From assembly GCA_945833995.1 (NCBI GenBank), contig CAMAGM010000001.1, positions 1 through 64,000 of the forward strand: 64,000 nt of DNA, written 5' to 3'. The notes under the pieces are model-generated. The model was not told where the DNA came from. It ran no database searches and saw nothing but the letters and a program-made list of their open reading frames with translations. This DNA comes from an uncultured Prevotella sp. Its GTDB lineage: Bacteria > Bacteroidota > Bacteroidia > Bacteroidales > Bacteroidaceae. Below, one piece after another: positions 39,638 through 47,789 of the stretch. Position 1 is the first letter of the stretch. Every line of letters begins with the position of its first letter. Made by a program: the position numbers and the translations under genes.

Positions 39638-39741
39638 GATTTTCGCCCAAATGTGGGGTAAAAAGGGTAGATTTGGGCAAAAGCTGATGGATTTTCGCCC
39701 AAATGTGGGGTAAAAAGGGTGGATTTGGGCGAAAATCAAAA
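39638..39741. repeat. 52-bp tandem duplication carrying a palindrome
   Basis: Units at 39638-39689 and 39690-39741 are near identical. The second contains a perfect 15-bp inverted repeat: GATTTTCGCCCAAAT (39690-39704) with 39723-39737. Just after it AAAACATAGG is repeated at 39740 and 39760 (20-bp period), ending 21 bp before the PL11 -7 box; probably regulatory. Confidence 0.6.
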
Positions 39742-39790
39742 AACATAGGGAAAAGTCAGAAAACATAGGTGAGGTGTGGTTTTTTATTTG

Positions 39791-39798
39791 TAACTTTG
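39791..39798 (+). promoter_or_regulatory. -7 box of the PL11 fusion gene
   Basis: TAACTTTG, 23 bp before the ATG at 39822; the preceding TTTTTTATTTG may supply part of the -33 region. Confidence 0.65.
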
Positions 39799-39821
39799 CC
39801 CACATAAAACTAAAAACGATT

Positions 39822-42800
39822 ATGAGCAAACTAACTTACATTCTGTCAGCAATGCTGGCTTGCGGCATTTCCTTGACATCGCCAGCCTTTGGCGGCAATG
39901 TGCGGAATGTCAACTTAGAGAAACTTGACAGGGGCGTGGTGGCTTTGCCTGCACAAGGGAAAGGCGTGTTCGTCAGTTGGAGACTACTGGCTGACGACGA
40001 CTCCAATGCGACATTCATGGTGGTGAGGGACGGAACGGTGATAGCCCGCAACATCGACGTGACGAACTTCACCGACAAGGACGGAAAGGCTACGAGCCGC
40101 TACCGCATCGTGACCCAACAGCGGGGACGCGAGGAGGTATCGGAAGAGGCAACGCCTTGGAACGACATCTATCACAGGATGGCAGTCAACCGACCGGACG
40201 GTGGGACGACACCCGACGGCAAGCCCTACCACTACACGCCAAACGACTGCAGCGTGGGCGATGTTGACGGCGACGGGAAGTATGAGCTGATATTGAAGTG
40301 GGACCCATCGAACGCACACGACAACGCACACGACGGATATACCGGCAACGTGATTCTCGACTGCTACAGGCTTGACGGACAACAGCTGTGGCGCATCGAC
40401 CTCGGAAGGAACATACGCGCTGGGGCACACTACACGCAGTTCCTCGTCTATGACTTCGACGGCGACGGCAAGGCAGAGATGATCTGCAAGACCGCACCAG
40501 GAGCCATCGACGGCAAGGGACGATTCGTGACAGAGGCTGCCACCGACGAGGGAATACGACGTGCAGACAACCAAGCCGACCACCGCAACGCGAAGGGCAG
40601 AATACTGACCGGCGAGGAGATGCTGACCGTGTTCAACGGAATGACTGGCGAGGCAATGCATACCATATGGTACAATCCCAACCGTGGCTACGGACTGGGC
40701 GGCAGTGCCGAATATGCGGGTTGGGGCGACAAGACGACGCTTGGCAACCGTGGCGAGCGCTTCCTTGCCTGCGTGGCATTCCTCGACGGAATGGACAAGA
40801 AGCCAAGCGCAGTGATGTGCCGCGGCTACTACACGCGGTCTTACCTCTGGGCAGTGGACTTCGACGGCAAGCGGTTGCAGACGAAGTGGCTGCACGCATC
40901 ACTATCGGACAGCGAGTGGCAAGTGACCGACGGAGGCGGAAACATAACGAGCCAAAAGAAGGGACTGAAAGCCACCGCTTTCGGACAAGGAGCGCACAGC
41001 ATTGCCGTGGCAGACGTTGACGGCGACGGCTGCGACGAGATAACCTACGGCTCGGCGGCAATAGACCACGACGGCTCGCTGCTCTACTCCACCGGACTTG
41101 GACACGGCGACGCGCAACACCTTGGCGACCTCGTGCCAAGCCGTCCGGGACTGGAATACTATATGGTGCATGAGGCACGACCATACGGTGCCGACCTGCG
41201 CGACGCACGCACTGGAGAAATACTTTGGAGCGAGACCGCCGACGAGGACACAGGAAGGGGAATGGCAGCCGACATAGACGCTGCACACGAGGGCAGCGAG
41301 ATGTGGCACATCTGCCGCAACGCCATTCTCGACAGCAAGGGGAACATGATTTCAGAGGCAATGCCACCGATGAACTTCCGCATCTATTGGGACGGCGACC
41401 TCCAGGACGAGCTTCTGGGCAACCTGAAGACCCGTCCGCACTTCCCACCATGCCTCTACAAATGGAACGGCAGTGACGTGGAGCCACTACCACTGAGCAA
41501 CGGCAAGATGCTGCACGAGATGGGCAACTCGGCAAGCTGCAACTGGACCAAGGCAACACCAAACCTCCAGGCAGACATCTTCGGCGACTGGCGCGAGGAA
41601 CTGATATTCTGGGACTCATCAGACGCGTCACACCTCAACATATTCACAACAAACACTCCGACAGAGCACCGCATACCCACACTGATGCACGACCATGTGT
41701 ATAGAATGGGAGTGGCATGGCAAAACGTGACATACAACCAGCCGCCACACCTCGGACGCACTCCTGACGACTACGAGAAAGCGGCAAGGGGCGACGTGGG
41801 ACAACAGGAAAGGAAGCGCAACTACTACGCAGAAGGCAGGGAACTCGTGTGCCACAATGGCAACAACCGCTACACACGGGCACTCTATGGGACACACGAC
41901 CCTTTCAGACTTGAGACCTCCGACCGACCATTGTTCGCCACATTCAAGAAAGGGGAGTGCCGCAACCTCAGCATCTATGCCATCATAGGCAATGAGAGGG
42001 TTGCGCTCGACTCGACATATTTCGACTGCGAGGCACGCTATCTCGGCGGACGACGCACCTACACGCTGCGCCATGGGCAGCTGCAAATAGACATCACGGC
42101 AATGGCTTCGTTCATAGGCGACGAGGACGCAATATGGCAATTCAAGACCACAGGGCAAGACATCGAGCTGGAGGCTGTGCTTGCCGAAACGCGAAGCAGC
42201 AAGTTCCAACGCAACGGCGACCTCGGAGTGGACGACCTATCGAAGTTTGAGGCGAAGACCGGCACTCCGCCCATTGCCACAGCGAGATGGGACGGACACG
42301 GCGAGACCTATCTCCTTATGAAAGGGAACAAAGAACTGAGGGCCACCCCCAGCCCCTCCCTGGGGAGGGGGGAAGGATATGCGGGAGTCAAGGATAGGTT
42401 TGCTGAGGAGGAAAAATTGAGGACTGAAATAATGTCGAGGGTGGAGATAACCACCCCCGACTCTTTGTTTAATACCCTCGGCAGTGTGCTTATGGCTGCT
42501 GCCGACGGACTATGGGACGGCGAGACATGGCAGCACGGCTGCATCGGTTGGCGAATGCCATTGGCTGGCTGGCGAGGCTGCTATGTTGGCGACGCAGTGG
42601 GCTGGGGCGACCGTTCCTACCGCCACTTCCAAGCCTACGCACGCAGCCAGGTGAGGAACGTGCCACCTACCCTACCCCACCCCACACAAGACAGCACGCA
42701 GAACATGGCAAGGGCAGAGAAACGTTGGGGAACGCAGATGTATAGCAACGGCTACATCTGCCGCTATCCCGACCGCACCGACGTGATGCACCACTACGAC

Positions 42801-44753
42801 ATGAACCTCAACTACATCGACGGACTGCTCTGGCACCTCTCCTACGATGCCGACCGCCGCAAGCTTGAGGAGTTCTTCCCCGTGCTCAAGAGCCACCTCG
42901 AATGGGAGAAACGCAACTTCGACCCCGACGGCGACCACCTCTACGACGCCTACTGCTGCATCTGGGCATCAGACGCACTCTACTACAACGGTGGAGCAGT
43001 GACCCACTCGTCGGCATACAACTACCGCGGCAACCTGCTCGCCTCACGCATTGCCGAACTGTTGGGACTCGACGGCAAGCCATACCGCGACGAGGCAGAC
43101 GCAATACTCAAAGCCATGAACCAGCGACTCTGGCTCAGCGACCGCGGACACTGGGCGGAATACCAAGACCTCATGGGACTGAAACGCCTGCACAAGAGCG
43201 CGGCACTATGGAGCATCTACACACCCATCGACTGCGGGGCATGCACCGCCGAGCAAGCCTACCAGGCAACAAAATATGTTGACCGCGACATTCCCCACAT
43301 CCCGATAGACGTAGAGGGCGAGGGAACCATTGGCTACACCATATCCACAACCGACTGGATGCCATACGCATGGAGCACCAACAACGTGGCACACGAGGAA
43401 GTGGCAAACATGGCGCTGGCTTATCTCCAGGCAGGACGTGCCGACGAGGGATTCCGCCTCTTGAAAAGCGACCTTACGGACGAGATGCTGCTGGGCAAGT
43501 CGCCAGGCAACTTCGGACAGATAAGCCACTACGACCGTGAGCGCAACGAGGCTTACCGCGACTTCGGCGACAACGTGGGCATAACGAGCCGCGCCATAAT
43601 AAACGGACTCTTCGGCATTACGCCCGACGCACTCAACGGGCAGTGCATCATAAAGCCCGCCTTCCCCGACCACTGGAACGAGGCAAGCATACGCACGCCC
43701 TATCTGAGCTACACCTTCCGCCGCAAAGGCAACAAGGACATCTACACCATTGAGCACCATTTCCCACAGCCGCTGAGAATCATCATAAGGACAAATGCCG
43801 GCAACGGCGCATACATGGACACTCAAGGAAACTCAAACACGAGGCAGACCATAGTGGTTGACCGCCGAAAGCTGCCAAAGCCAAACGCCTTCGCCGAGAT
43901 AGCAGCAGCAAAGGCAAACGTGGCATCGGAGGAATACCTTCGACGCATGGGGCTCGACAACATAACGCCAAACGCAGAGGACAGGCACGACCACATCGAC
44001 CTCTCAGCACACTACAACGCCAGCGTGACCGACATCTTCCGCAACAGCTACGTCAGTCCACGACCGCCCTACACCACGCTGCAAATCCCAACGCAGGGCA
44101 TAGGTGAATGGTGTCACCCAAAGCTGACGGCGGAGATTGACGACACCGGACTGCGCAACAGCCTAAAGCCCATTGCAGCCGACAGCCGTCTCGGCACGTT
44201 CGACACCCACAAGGGACTCAGCTTCACGCTGCCCAAAGAAGGACGAAACATCATCTTCACATCTCTTTGGGACAACTATCCCAATGATATCACAATTCCC
44301 ATCGGCTCAAAGCCATACCACGCAGCCTACCTGATGATGGCTGGCACCACGAACAACATGCAGAGCCGAATAGACAACGCCCTCGTCATAGCCACCTACA
44401 CGGACAACTCGTGCGACACGCTTCATCTTGAGAACCCCATCAACTGGCAAACCATCAACGAGGAGTTTGTCTTCGATGGCAAGGCGTTCTGGTCGGCACC
44501 CGTAAAGCCCCTCCGCTTCCGATTTGACAACGGCGCAGTAAGCCGCAACATCAACGTTTCCGGCGCAGCACCCCTCCCCAGGGAGGGGATGGGGGTGGGT
44601 CAAGCTCCCTCACCCTACGCCATCCACCACGGCGCAGGCGTGATACTGAAAATGCCTCTCAACTCCTCGAAGCCTCTCAAGTCCCTACGCCTCGTCACCC
44701 TCTCGAACGACGTAGTTGTAGGACTAATGGGATTGACATTGGAAAAACTTTAA
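39822..44753 (+). CDS. PL11 rhamnogalacturonan lyase fused to a DUF4450-like six-hairpin domain
   Basis: A 1643-residue exported protein. Start at 39822 gives signal peptide MSKLTYILSAMLACGISLTS. Residues ~25-625 are a PL11 beta-propeller lyase: LDRGVVALPAQGKGVFVSWR, then calcium-loop motifs GDVDGDGKYELILKWDPSN, DFDGDGKAEMICKTAPG and ADVDGDGCDEITYGS. PL11 cleaves the rhamnose-galacturonate backbone of RG-I. From ~645 a second module starts LVCHNGNNRYTRALYGTHDPF, like DUF4450 proteins, and runs as an (alpha/alpha)6-type domain (HHYDMNLNYIDGLLWHLSYD; DWMPYAWSTNNVAHEE) to the end. Its function is unknown; a glycosidase on lyase products is plausible. Arms of the G/C-rich repeat are read in frame at residues ~840-851 and ~1583-1594. 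Confidence 0.82.
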   Translation: MSKLTYILSAMLACGISLTSPAFGGNVRNVNLEKLDRGVVALPAQGKGVFVSWRLLADDDSNATFMVVRDGTVIARNIDVTNFTDKDGKATSRYRIVTQQRGREEVSEEATPWNDIYHRMAVNRPDGGTTPDGKPYHYTPNDCSVGDVDGDGKYELILKWDPSNAHDNAHDGYTGNVILDCYRLDGQQLWRIDLGRNIRAGAHYTQFLVYDFDGDGKAEMICKTAPGAIDGKGRFVTEAATDEGIRRADNQADHRNAKGRILTGEEMLTVFNGMTGEAMHTIWYNPNRGYGLGGSAEYAGWGDKTTLGNRGERFLACVAFLDGMDKKPSAVMCRGYYTRSYLWAVDFDGKRLQTKWLHASLSDSEWQVTDGGGNITSQKKGLKATAFGQGAHSIAVADVDGDGCDEITYGSAAIDHDGSLLYSTGLGHGDAQHLGDLVPSRPGLEYYMVHEARPYGADLRDARTGEILWSETADEDTGRGMAADIDAAHEGSEMWHICRNAILDSKGNMISEAMPPMNFRIYWDGDLQDELLGNLKTRPHFPPCLYKWNGSDVEPLPLSNGKMLHEMGNSASCNWTKATPNLQADIFGDWREELIFWDSSDASHLNIFTTNTPTEHRIPTLMHDHVYRMGVAWQNVTYNQPPHLGRTPDDYEKAARGDVGQQERKRNYYAEGRELVCHNGNNRYTRALYGTHDPFRLETSDRPLFATFKKGECRNLSIYAIIGNERVALDSTYFDCEARYLGGRRTYTLRHGQLQIDITAMASFIGDEDAIWQFKTTGQDIELEAVLAETRSSKFQRNGDLGVDDLSKFEAKTGTPPIATARWDGHGETYLLMKGNKELRATPSPSLGRGEGYAGVKDRFAEEEKLRTEIMSRVEITTPDSLFNTLGSVLMAAADGLWDGETWQHGCIGWRMPLAGWRGCYVGDAVGWGDRSYRHFQAYARSQVRNVPPTLPHPTQDSTQNMARAEKRWGTQMYSNGYICRYPDRTDVMHHYDMNLNYIDGLLWHLSYDADRRKLEEFFPVLKSHLEWEKRNFDPDGDHLYDAYCCIWASDALYYNGGAVTHSSAYNYRGNLLASRIAELLGLDGKPYRDEADAILKAMNQRLWLSDRGHWAEYQDLMGLKRLHKSAALWSIYTPIDCGACTAEQAYQATKYVDRDIPHIPIDVEGEGTIGYTISTTDWMPYAWSTNNVAHEEVANMALAYLQAGRADEGFRLLKSDLTDEMLLGKSPGNFGQISHYDRERNEAYRDFGDNVGITSRAIINGLFGITPDALNGQCIIKPAFPDHWNEASIRTPYLSYTFRRKGNKDIYTIEHHFPQPLRIIIRTNAGNGAYMDTQGNSNTRQTIVVDRRKLPKPNAFAEIAAAKANVASEEYLRRMGLDNITPNAEDRHDHIDLSAHYNASVTDIFRNSYVSPRPPYTTLQIPTQGIGEWCHPKLTAEIDDTGLRNSLKPIAADSRLGTFDTHKGLSFTLPKEGRNIIFTSLWDNYPNDITIPIGSKPYHAAYLMMAGTTNNMQSRIDNALVIATYTDNSCDTLHLENPINWQTINEEFVFDGKAFWSAPVKPLRFRFDNGAVSRNINVSGAAPLPREGMGVGQAPSPYAIHHGAGVILKMPLNSSKPLKSLRLVTLSNDVVVGLMGLTLEKL
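42341..42374. repeat. G/C-rich element arm inside the PL11 fusion (left type)
   Basis: Contains CCCCTCCCTGGGGAGGGG and resembles the left arm of the full element at 25422. Translated in frame as ATPSPSLGRGEG without disrupting the gene. Confidence 0.7.
44569..44601. repeat. G/C-rich element arm inside the PL11 fusion (right type)
   Basis: CCCCTCCCCAGGGAGGGG followed by ATGGGGGTGGG resembles the right arm of the element; translated in frame as APLPREGMGVG. Confidence 0.7.
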
Positions 44754-44767
44754 CCTGCATTACTGTT

Positions 44768-47593
44768 TTACCGCCTTGCGAATATCACAAACGAGCCGCT
44801 ATAGGTAGAGTCAGATGTAATATGGTAACGCTTATCGTTCAGGCGTCCTTTCTCCGAGCGTCCCTGCACATGTGGCACTATGCGCACCCACTTGCTGTCT
44901 GGGGCATCGCGGTCGATGTAGCCATAGTCGCCCACGCTTGGTTTCAACACGATGCGCCCCATTGCTGTGTCAATCCAGCGTGCTGCCCTTGTTCCGCTCC
45001 ACTGCCTTGCGTCGTAGAGTCCCAATATTGGTGCCGACTTCTTGTTGGGATAGGCATCCTCCGGACCAAGTCCGAACCACTGCTTTGGCTGTGTCTCGAC
45101 AGCGGTTCCTACGAGAGGCAGGAAGCGTACGGCAACTTGTGGTGTCATAGAGTAGCTGACTGTCATGTTGCCCTGCGGCGTGATGCAGAAAGTGTATGTT
45201 CCGTCAATGCGGTTGCTGTCGTCTATCACCCATGTTGCCTCGGTGGTGACGACGACGTTCTCCGCCTTCCTGTCACACGTCATCTGCTTGACCAGTGTTG
45301 AGTATTCCTCACCGTTGATGCGTGTCTTGCCCGTGATGTCGCCCTCGTTCAGTTTGTGCCAAAACGTGGGTCTCATGCCCTGTGGCATTCCGCTCTTGCG
45401 GCTGAACACAAAGCGGCGGCTGCCTGCCGACACCGTTATCGACTCGTCACTCTCGGCAACAGCCAATACCCCACCCTTTTGAGGCGAATCTTTCAGTGCG
45501 TAATTTGCCTCTGAAAGGACGATGCTTTTCTGTCCCATCTCATGTCCATCGCCATTTTGGATGCTCATCTGCAGGTAGGCAGTCTGCCCGGGCTTTAGTT
45601 GCCGCAAACCAGTCTTGCCAATGTGCATGGTTCCCTTGCCGTGGGGCTGCGCGTCAAGCGTTCCCTTGCCTTTTCCCACCTGCTTGCCATCAACAAACAC
45701 CTTATAATATATTAATATGTCATCGGCATTGAGGAAATCGTAGTCGTTGCGCAGGACAACATCGGCATTTGAATGGTCCTCAGACAAACTGGCGCTGACA
45801 GGATAAATGGGGCAATAGACCGACTTCACCTCCCAAAAGTCGCGTGTAGGGTGGCGATAGGAGTCGGTTATTCCGTCCCAGCCCTGTGCATCAATACGCG
45901 AGTAAAGGCTATCCTTCTCAATGCTGTTATATCGCTTCGTGTCTTTTGGCACTGGGGTGTATATGCCCTGGTCTGCCCACATCCACACGGCACCGCCCGC
46001 ACCGGCAGGATGGCGTGTCAATGCGCGGAAACAATCCTCCAACCCTCCAAAGCGCATCTCCCCATAGGCATGGACGTATTCCGTGGTTATTATGGGTCGC
46101 TTGCTCTGAGCGGCTATTGAGTCGTATTCATGGGCTGTCCAATAGTGCGGGGCAAGGATATCAACCTCTTCGGGCAGTGTCTCATGGGCATTCCAAGGCA
46201 TACAGACTGGACGTGTGGGATCCAGTGCCTTTACAGTCTTCACCGCCTGCAGATGGAGGTCTGTCAGAGGATCTTCGTTGCCCACCGACCAATAGATTAC
46301 GGAAGGGTTGTTGAGGTCGCGCATCACTGTCTCATAAGCACGCAGCATGACGGGAGCGACGAACGACTGGTCGTACATCAGTTTTCCCGCACCGCCGAGC
46401 GACACCTCCGCGCCAACATACATGCCTATGGAGTCGCACATATCGATAAATCCCTTTGCGTGCTGATAGTGGGCGGCTCGGACGTAGTTGACGTTGGCTT
46501 GTTTCATCAGCTTCAGGTCCTTGAGCCAGTGCTCACGCGTGGTTGCCCTGCCGACGGTGGGCCATTCGTCGTGGCGGTTTACTCCTCGTAGCTTTATGGC
46601 TTGTCCGTTTAGTGTCAATACGCCATCCTTTATCTCAATCTGTCGCAGACCGATGCGCTCCTCAAAAGTCTGTGTTATAATTCCCTCTTCCATCAGCTCT
46701 ATGCTCAAGCTGTAAAGACGTGGAGTCTCGGCTGTCCATTTCTCGGCATTGCGCACGGTCAGTGTTTTCTTCTGCTCACAATAGCTGGCTGTGTGCGAAG
46801 CACATTCGTAAGTCTCGTCCGACACGGTTTCCCCATCAGGTGCTGTCAGCCTGACGTGCAACTTATATGGTTTCCCCGGCGAGCGGTAGTTGCCAGGCAG
46901 CGTTGACTTATGGTCGTCAGCCACCATCATCTTCAATTGCAGTTTGGCGTCACGGTAATGACTATCAAATGTCGTGACTGCCGTTACCCTGTCTATCCAA
47001 CGGAGTTTAGGCATAGCCTCAACCGTAACATCGCGGTATATTCCGCCTAAGGTCCAGTCGTCATAAGTGTCGGTCTTATATCCGTGATATACTTGTCTGA
47101 CACGCACTGCCAACGTGTTTTCTCCCTCATGGGCAATGCCTGTGACATCCATGGAGAACGAGGTATAGCCACTGTCATGCCGCCCTACACGTTGTCCGTT
47201 AAGCCACACCTCGGCAGAGTTCCACACTCCACCAAAATGAAGTAGCACACGCTTGTCGGCAAACGTGTCTGGCAATAAGAACCGCTTGATGTAAAGTCCC
47301 TCGGAAGCTTTGTCGTCCTGACAACTGCCAGTGCGCGACTTGTCGGAGAACCCACGATAGACGGGTTCCTCAAACCCAAGGACAGCCCAATTTGAAGGCA
47401 CGTGGACGTGCGTGAAACCAGAGGCACGGAAAGAAGGCTCATAGAAGCCTACCCTTACCAACGAGTCAGCCTCCTCGCTTCCCGTTGCCAAACGGAAAAG
47501 CCAATCGTTTTGCCCGCTAATAGTCACGACATTCCTTGCCATACAAACAAGTAGTTGGCAGAAAAGAATAGAAAGAATAAATGTTCGTTTCAT
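44768..47593 (-). CDS. Secreted GH2 beta-galactosidase
   Basis: A 941-residue exported enzyme. Start at 47593 gives MKRTFILSILFCQLLVCMA; four more upstream codons are open. Domains: jelly roll (~25-205; VWLNGQRVGRHDSGYTSFS), Ig-like (~210-330), TIM barrel (~335-610) with acid/base Glu in VIYWSVGNED and a nucleophile-region Glu in PIITTEYVHAYG, Ig-like (~625-715), and C-terminal beta-sandwich (~725-941; MTPQVAVRFLPLVGTAVE), the five-domain LacZ-type layout. RG-I beta-galactan side chains are a likely substrate. It is convergent with the PL11 fusion (14 bp between the two stops), with its own promoter at 47613-47620. Specificity inferred. Confidence 0.88.
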   Translation of the reverse strand: MKRTFILSILFCQLLVCMARNVVTISGQNDWLFRLATGSEEADSLVRVGFYEPSFRASGFTHVHVPSNWAVLGFEEPVYRGFSDKSRTGSCQDDKASEGLYIKRFLLPDTFADKRVLLHFGGVWNSAEVWLNGQRVGRHDSGYTSFSMDVTGIAHEGENTLAVRVRQVYHGYKTDTYDDWTLGGIYRDVTVEAMPKLRWIDRVTAVTTFDSHYRDAKLQLKMMVADDHKSTLPGNYRSPGKPYKLHVRLTAPDGETVSDETYECASHTASYCEQKKTLTVRNAEKWTAETPRLYSLSIELMEEGIITQTFEERIGLRQIEIKDGVLTLNGQAIKLRGVNRHDEWPTVGRATTREHWLKDLKLMKQANVNYVRAAHYQHAKGFIDMCDSIGMYVGAEVSLGGAGKLMYDQSFVAPVMLRAYETVMRDLNNPSVIYWSVGNEDPLTDLHLQAVKTVKALDPTRPVCMPWNAHETLPEEVDILAPHYWTAHEYDSIAAQSKRPIITTEYVHAYGEMRFGGLEDCFRALTRHPAGAGGAVWMWADQGIYTPVPKDTKRYNSIEKDSLYSRIDAQGWDGITDSYRHPTRDFWEVKSVYCPIYPVSASLSEDHSNADVVLRNDYDFLNADDILIYYKVFVDGKQVGKGKGTLDAQPHGKGTMHIGKTGLRQLKPGQTAYLQMSIQNGDGHEMGQKSIVLSEANYALKDSPQKGGVLAVAESDESITVSAGSRRFVFSRKSGMPQGMRPTFWHKLNEGDITGKTRINGEEYSTLVKQMTCDRKAENVVVTTEATWVIDDSNRIDGTYTFCITPQGNMTVSYSMTPQVAVRFLPLVGTAVETQPKQWFGLGPEDAYPNKKSAPILGLYDARQWSGTRAARWIDTAMGRIVLKPSVGDYGYIDRDAPDSKWVRIVPHVQGRSEKGRLNDKRYHITSDSTYSGSFVIFARR

Positions 47594-47612
47594 GATGTAG
47601 TTCATTTTTTTG

Positions 47613-47620
47613 CAAATGTA
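47613..47620 (-). promoter_or_regulatory. -7 box of the second GH2 gene
   Basis: The minus strand reads TACATTTG, 19 bp before the ATG. Coding-strand boxes TGTGTCAA (47651-47658) and CGTTACAA (47672-47679) sit 30 and 51 bp upstream. Confidence 0.6.
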
Positions 47621-47696
47621 CTAAAGTCCGACAAGTTACGGCTTTAAAAATTGACACATCTACTATAATAATTGTAACGAGAGGAATGGAAAAACT

Positions 47697-47731
47697 AAGG
47701 CGACACGCCCTTTCGCAGGGAATGTCGCCTT
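47697..47731 (-). terminator. Terminator of the second SusC-SusD unit
   Basis: AAGGCGACA (47697-47705) pairs with TGTCGCCTT (47723-47731), with an inner CCC/GGG pairing, followed on the minus strand by AGTTTTTCC; 59 bp past the SusD stop. Confidence 0.75.
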
Positions 47732-47789
47732 TCGTTACAATTAATAAACCTAACTTATTTAAACAAATATTACTCAAGTACGGAACTTC

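Noticed and set aside
39422-39829. 135-codon minus-strand open frame in the PL11 upstream region
   Set aside because: Translation consists of the 52-bp tandem duplication and A/T-rich DNA; it covers the PL11 promoter.
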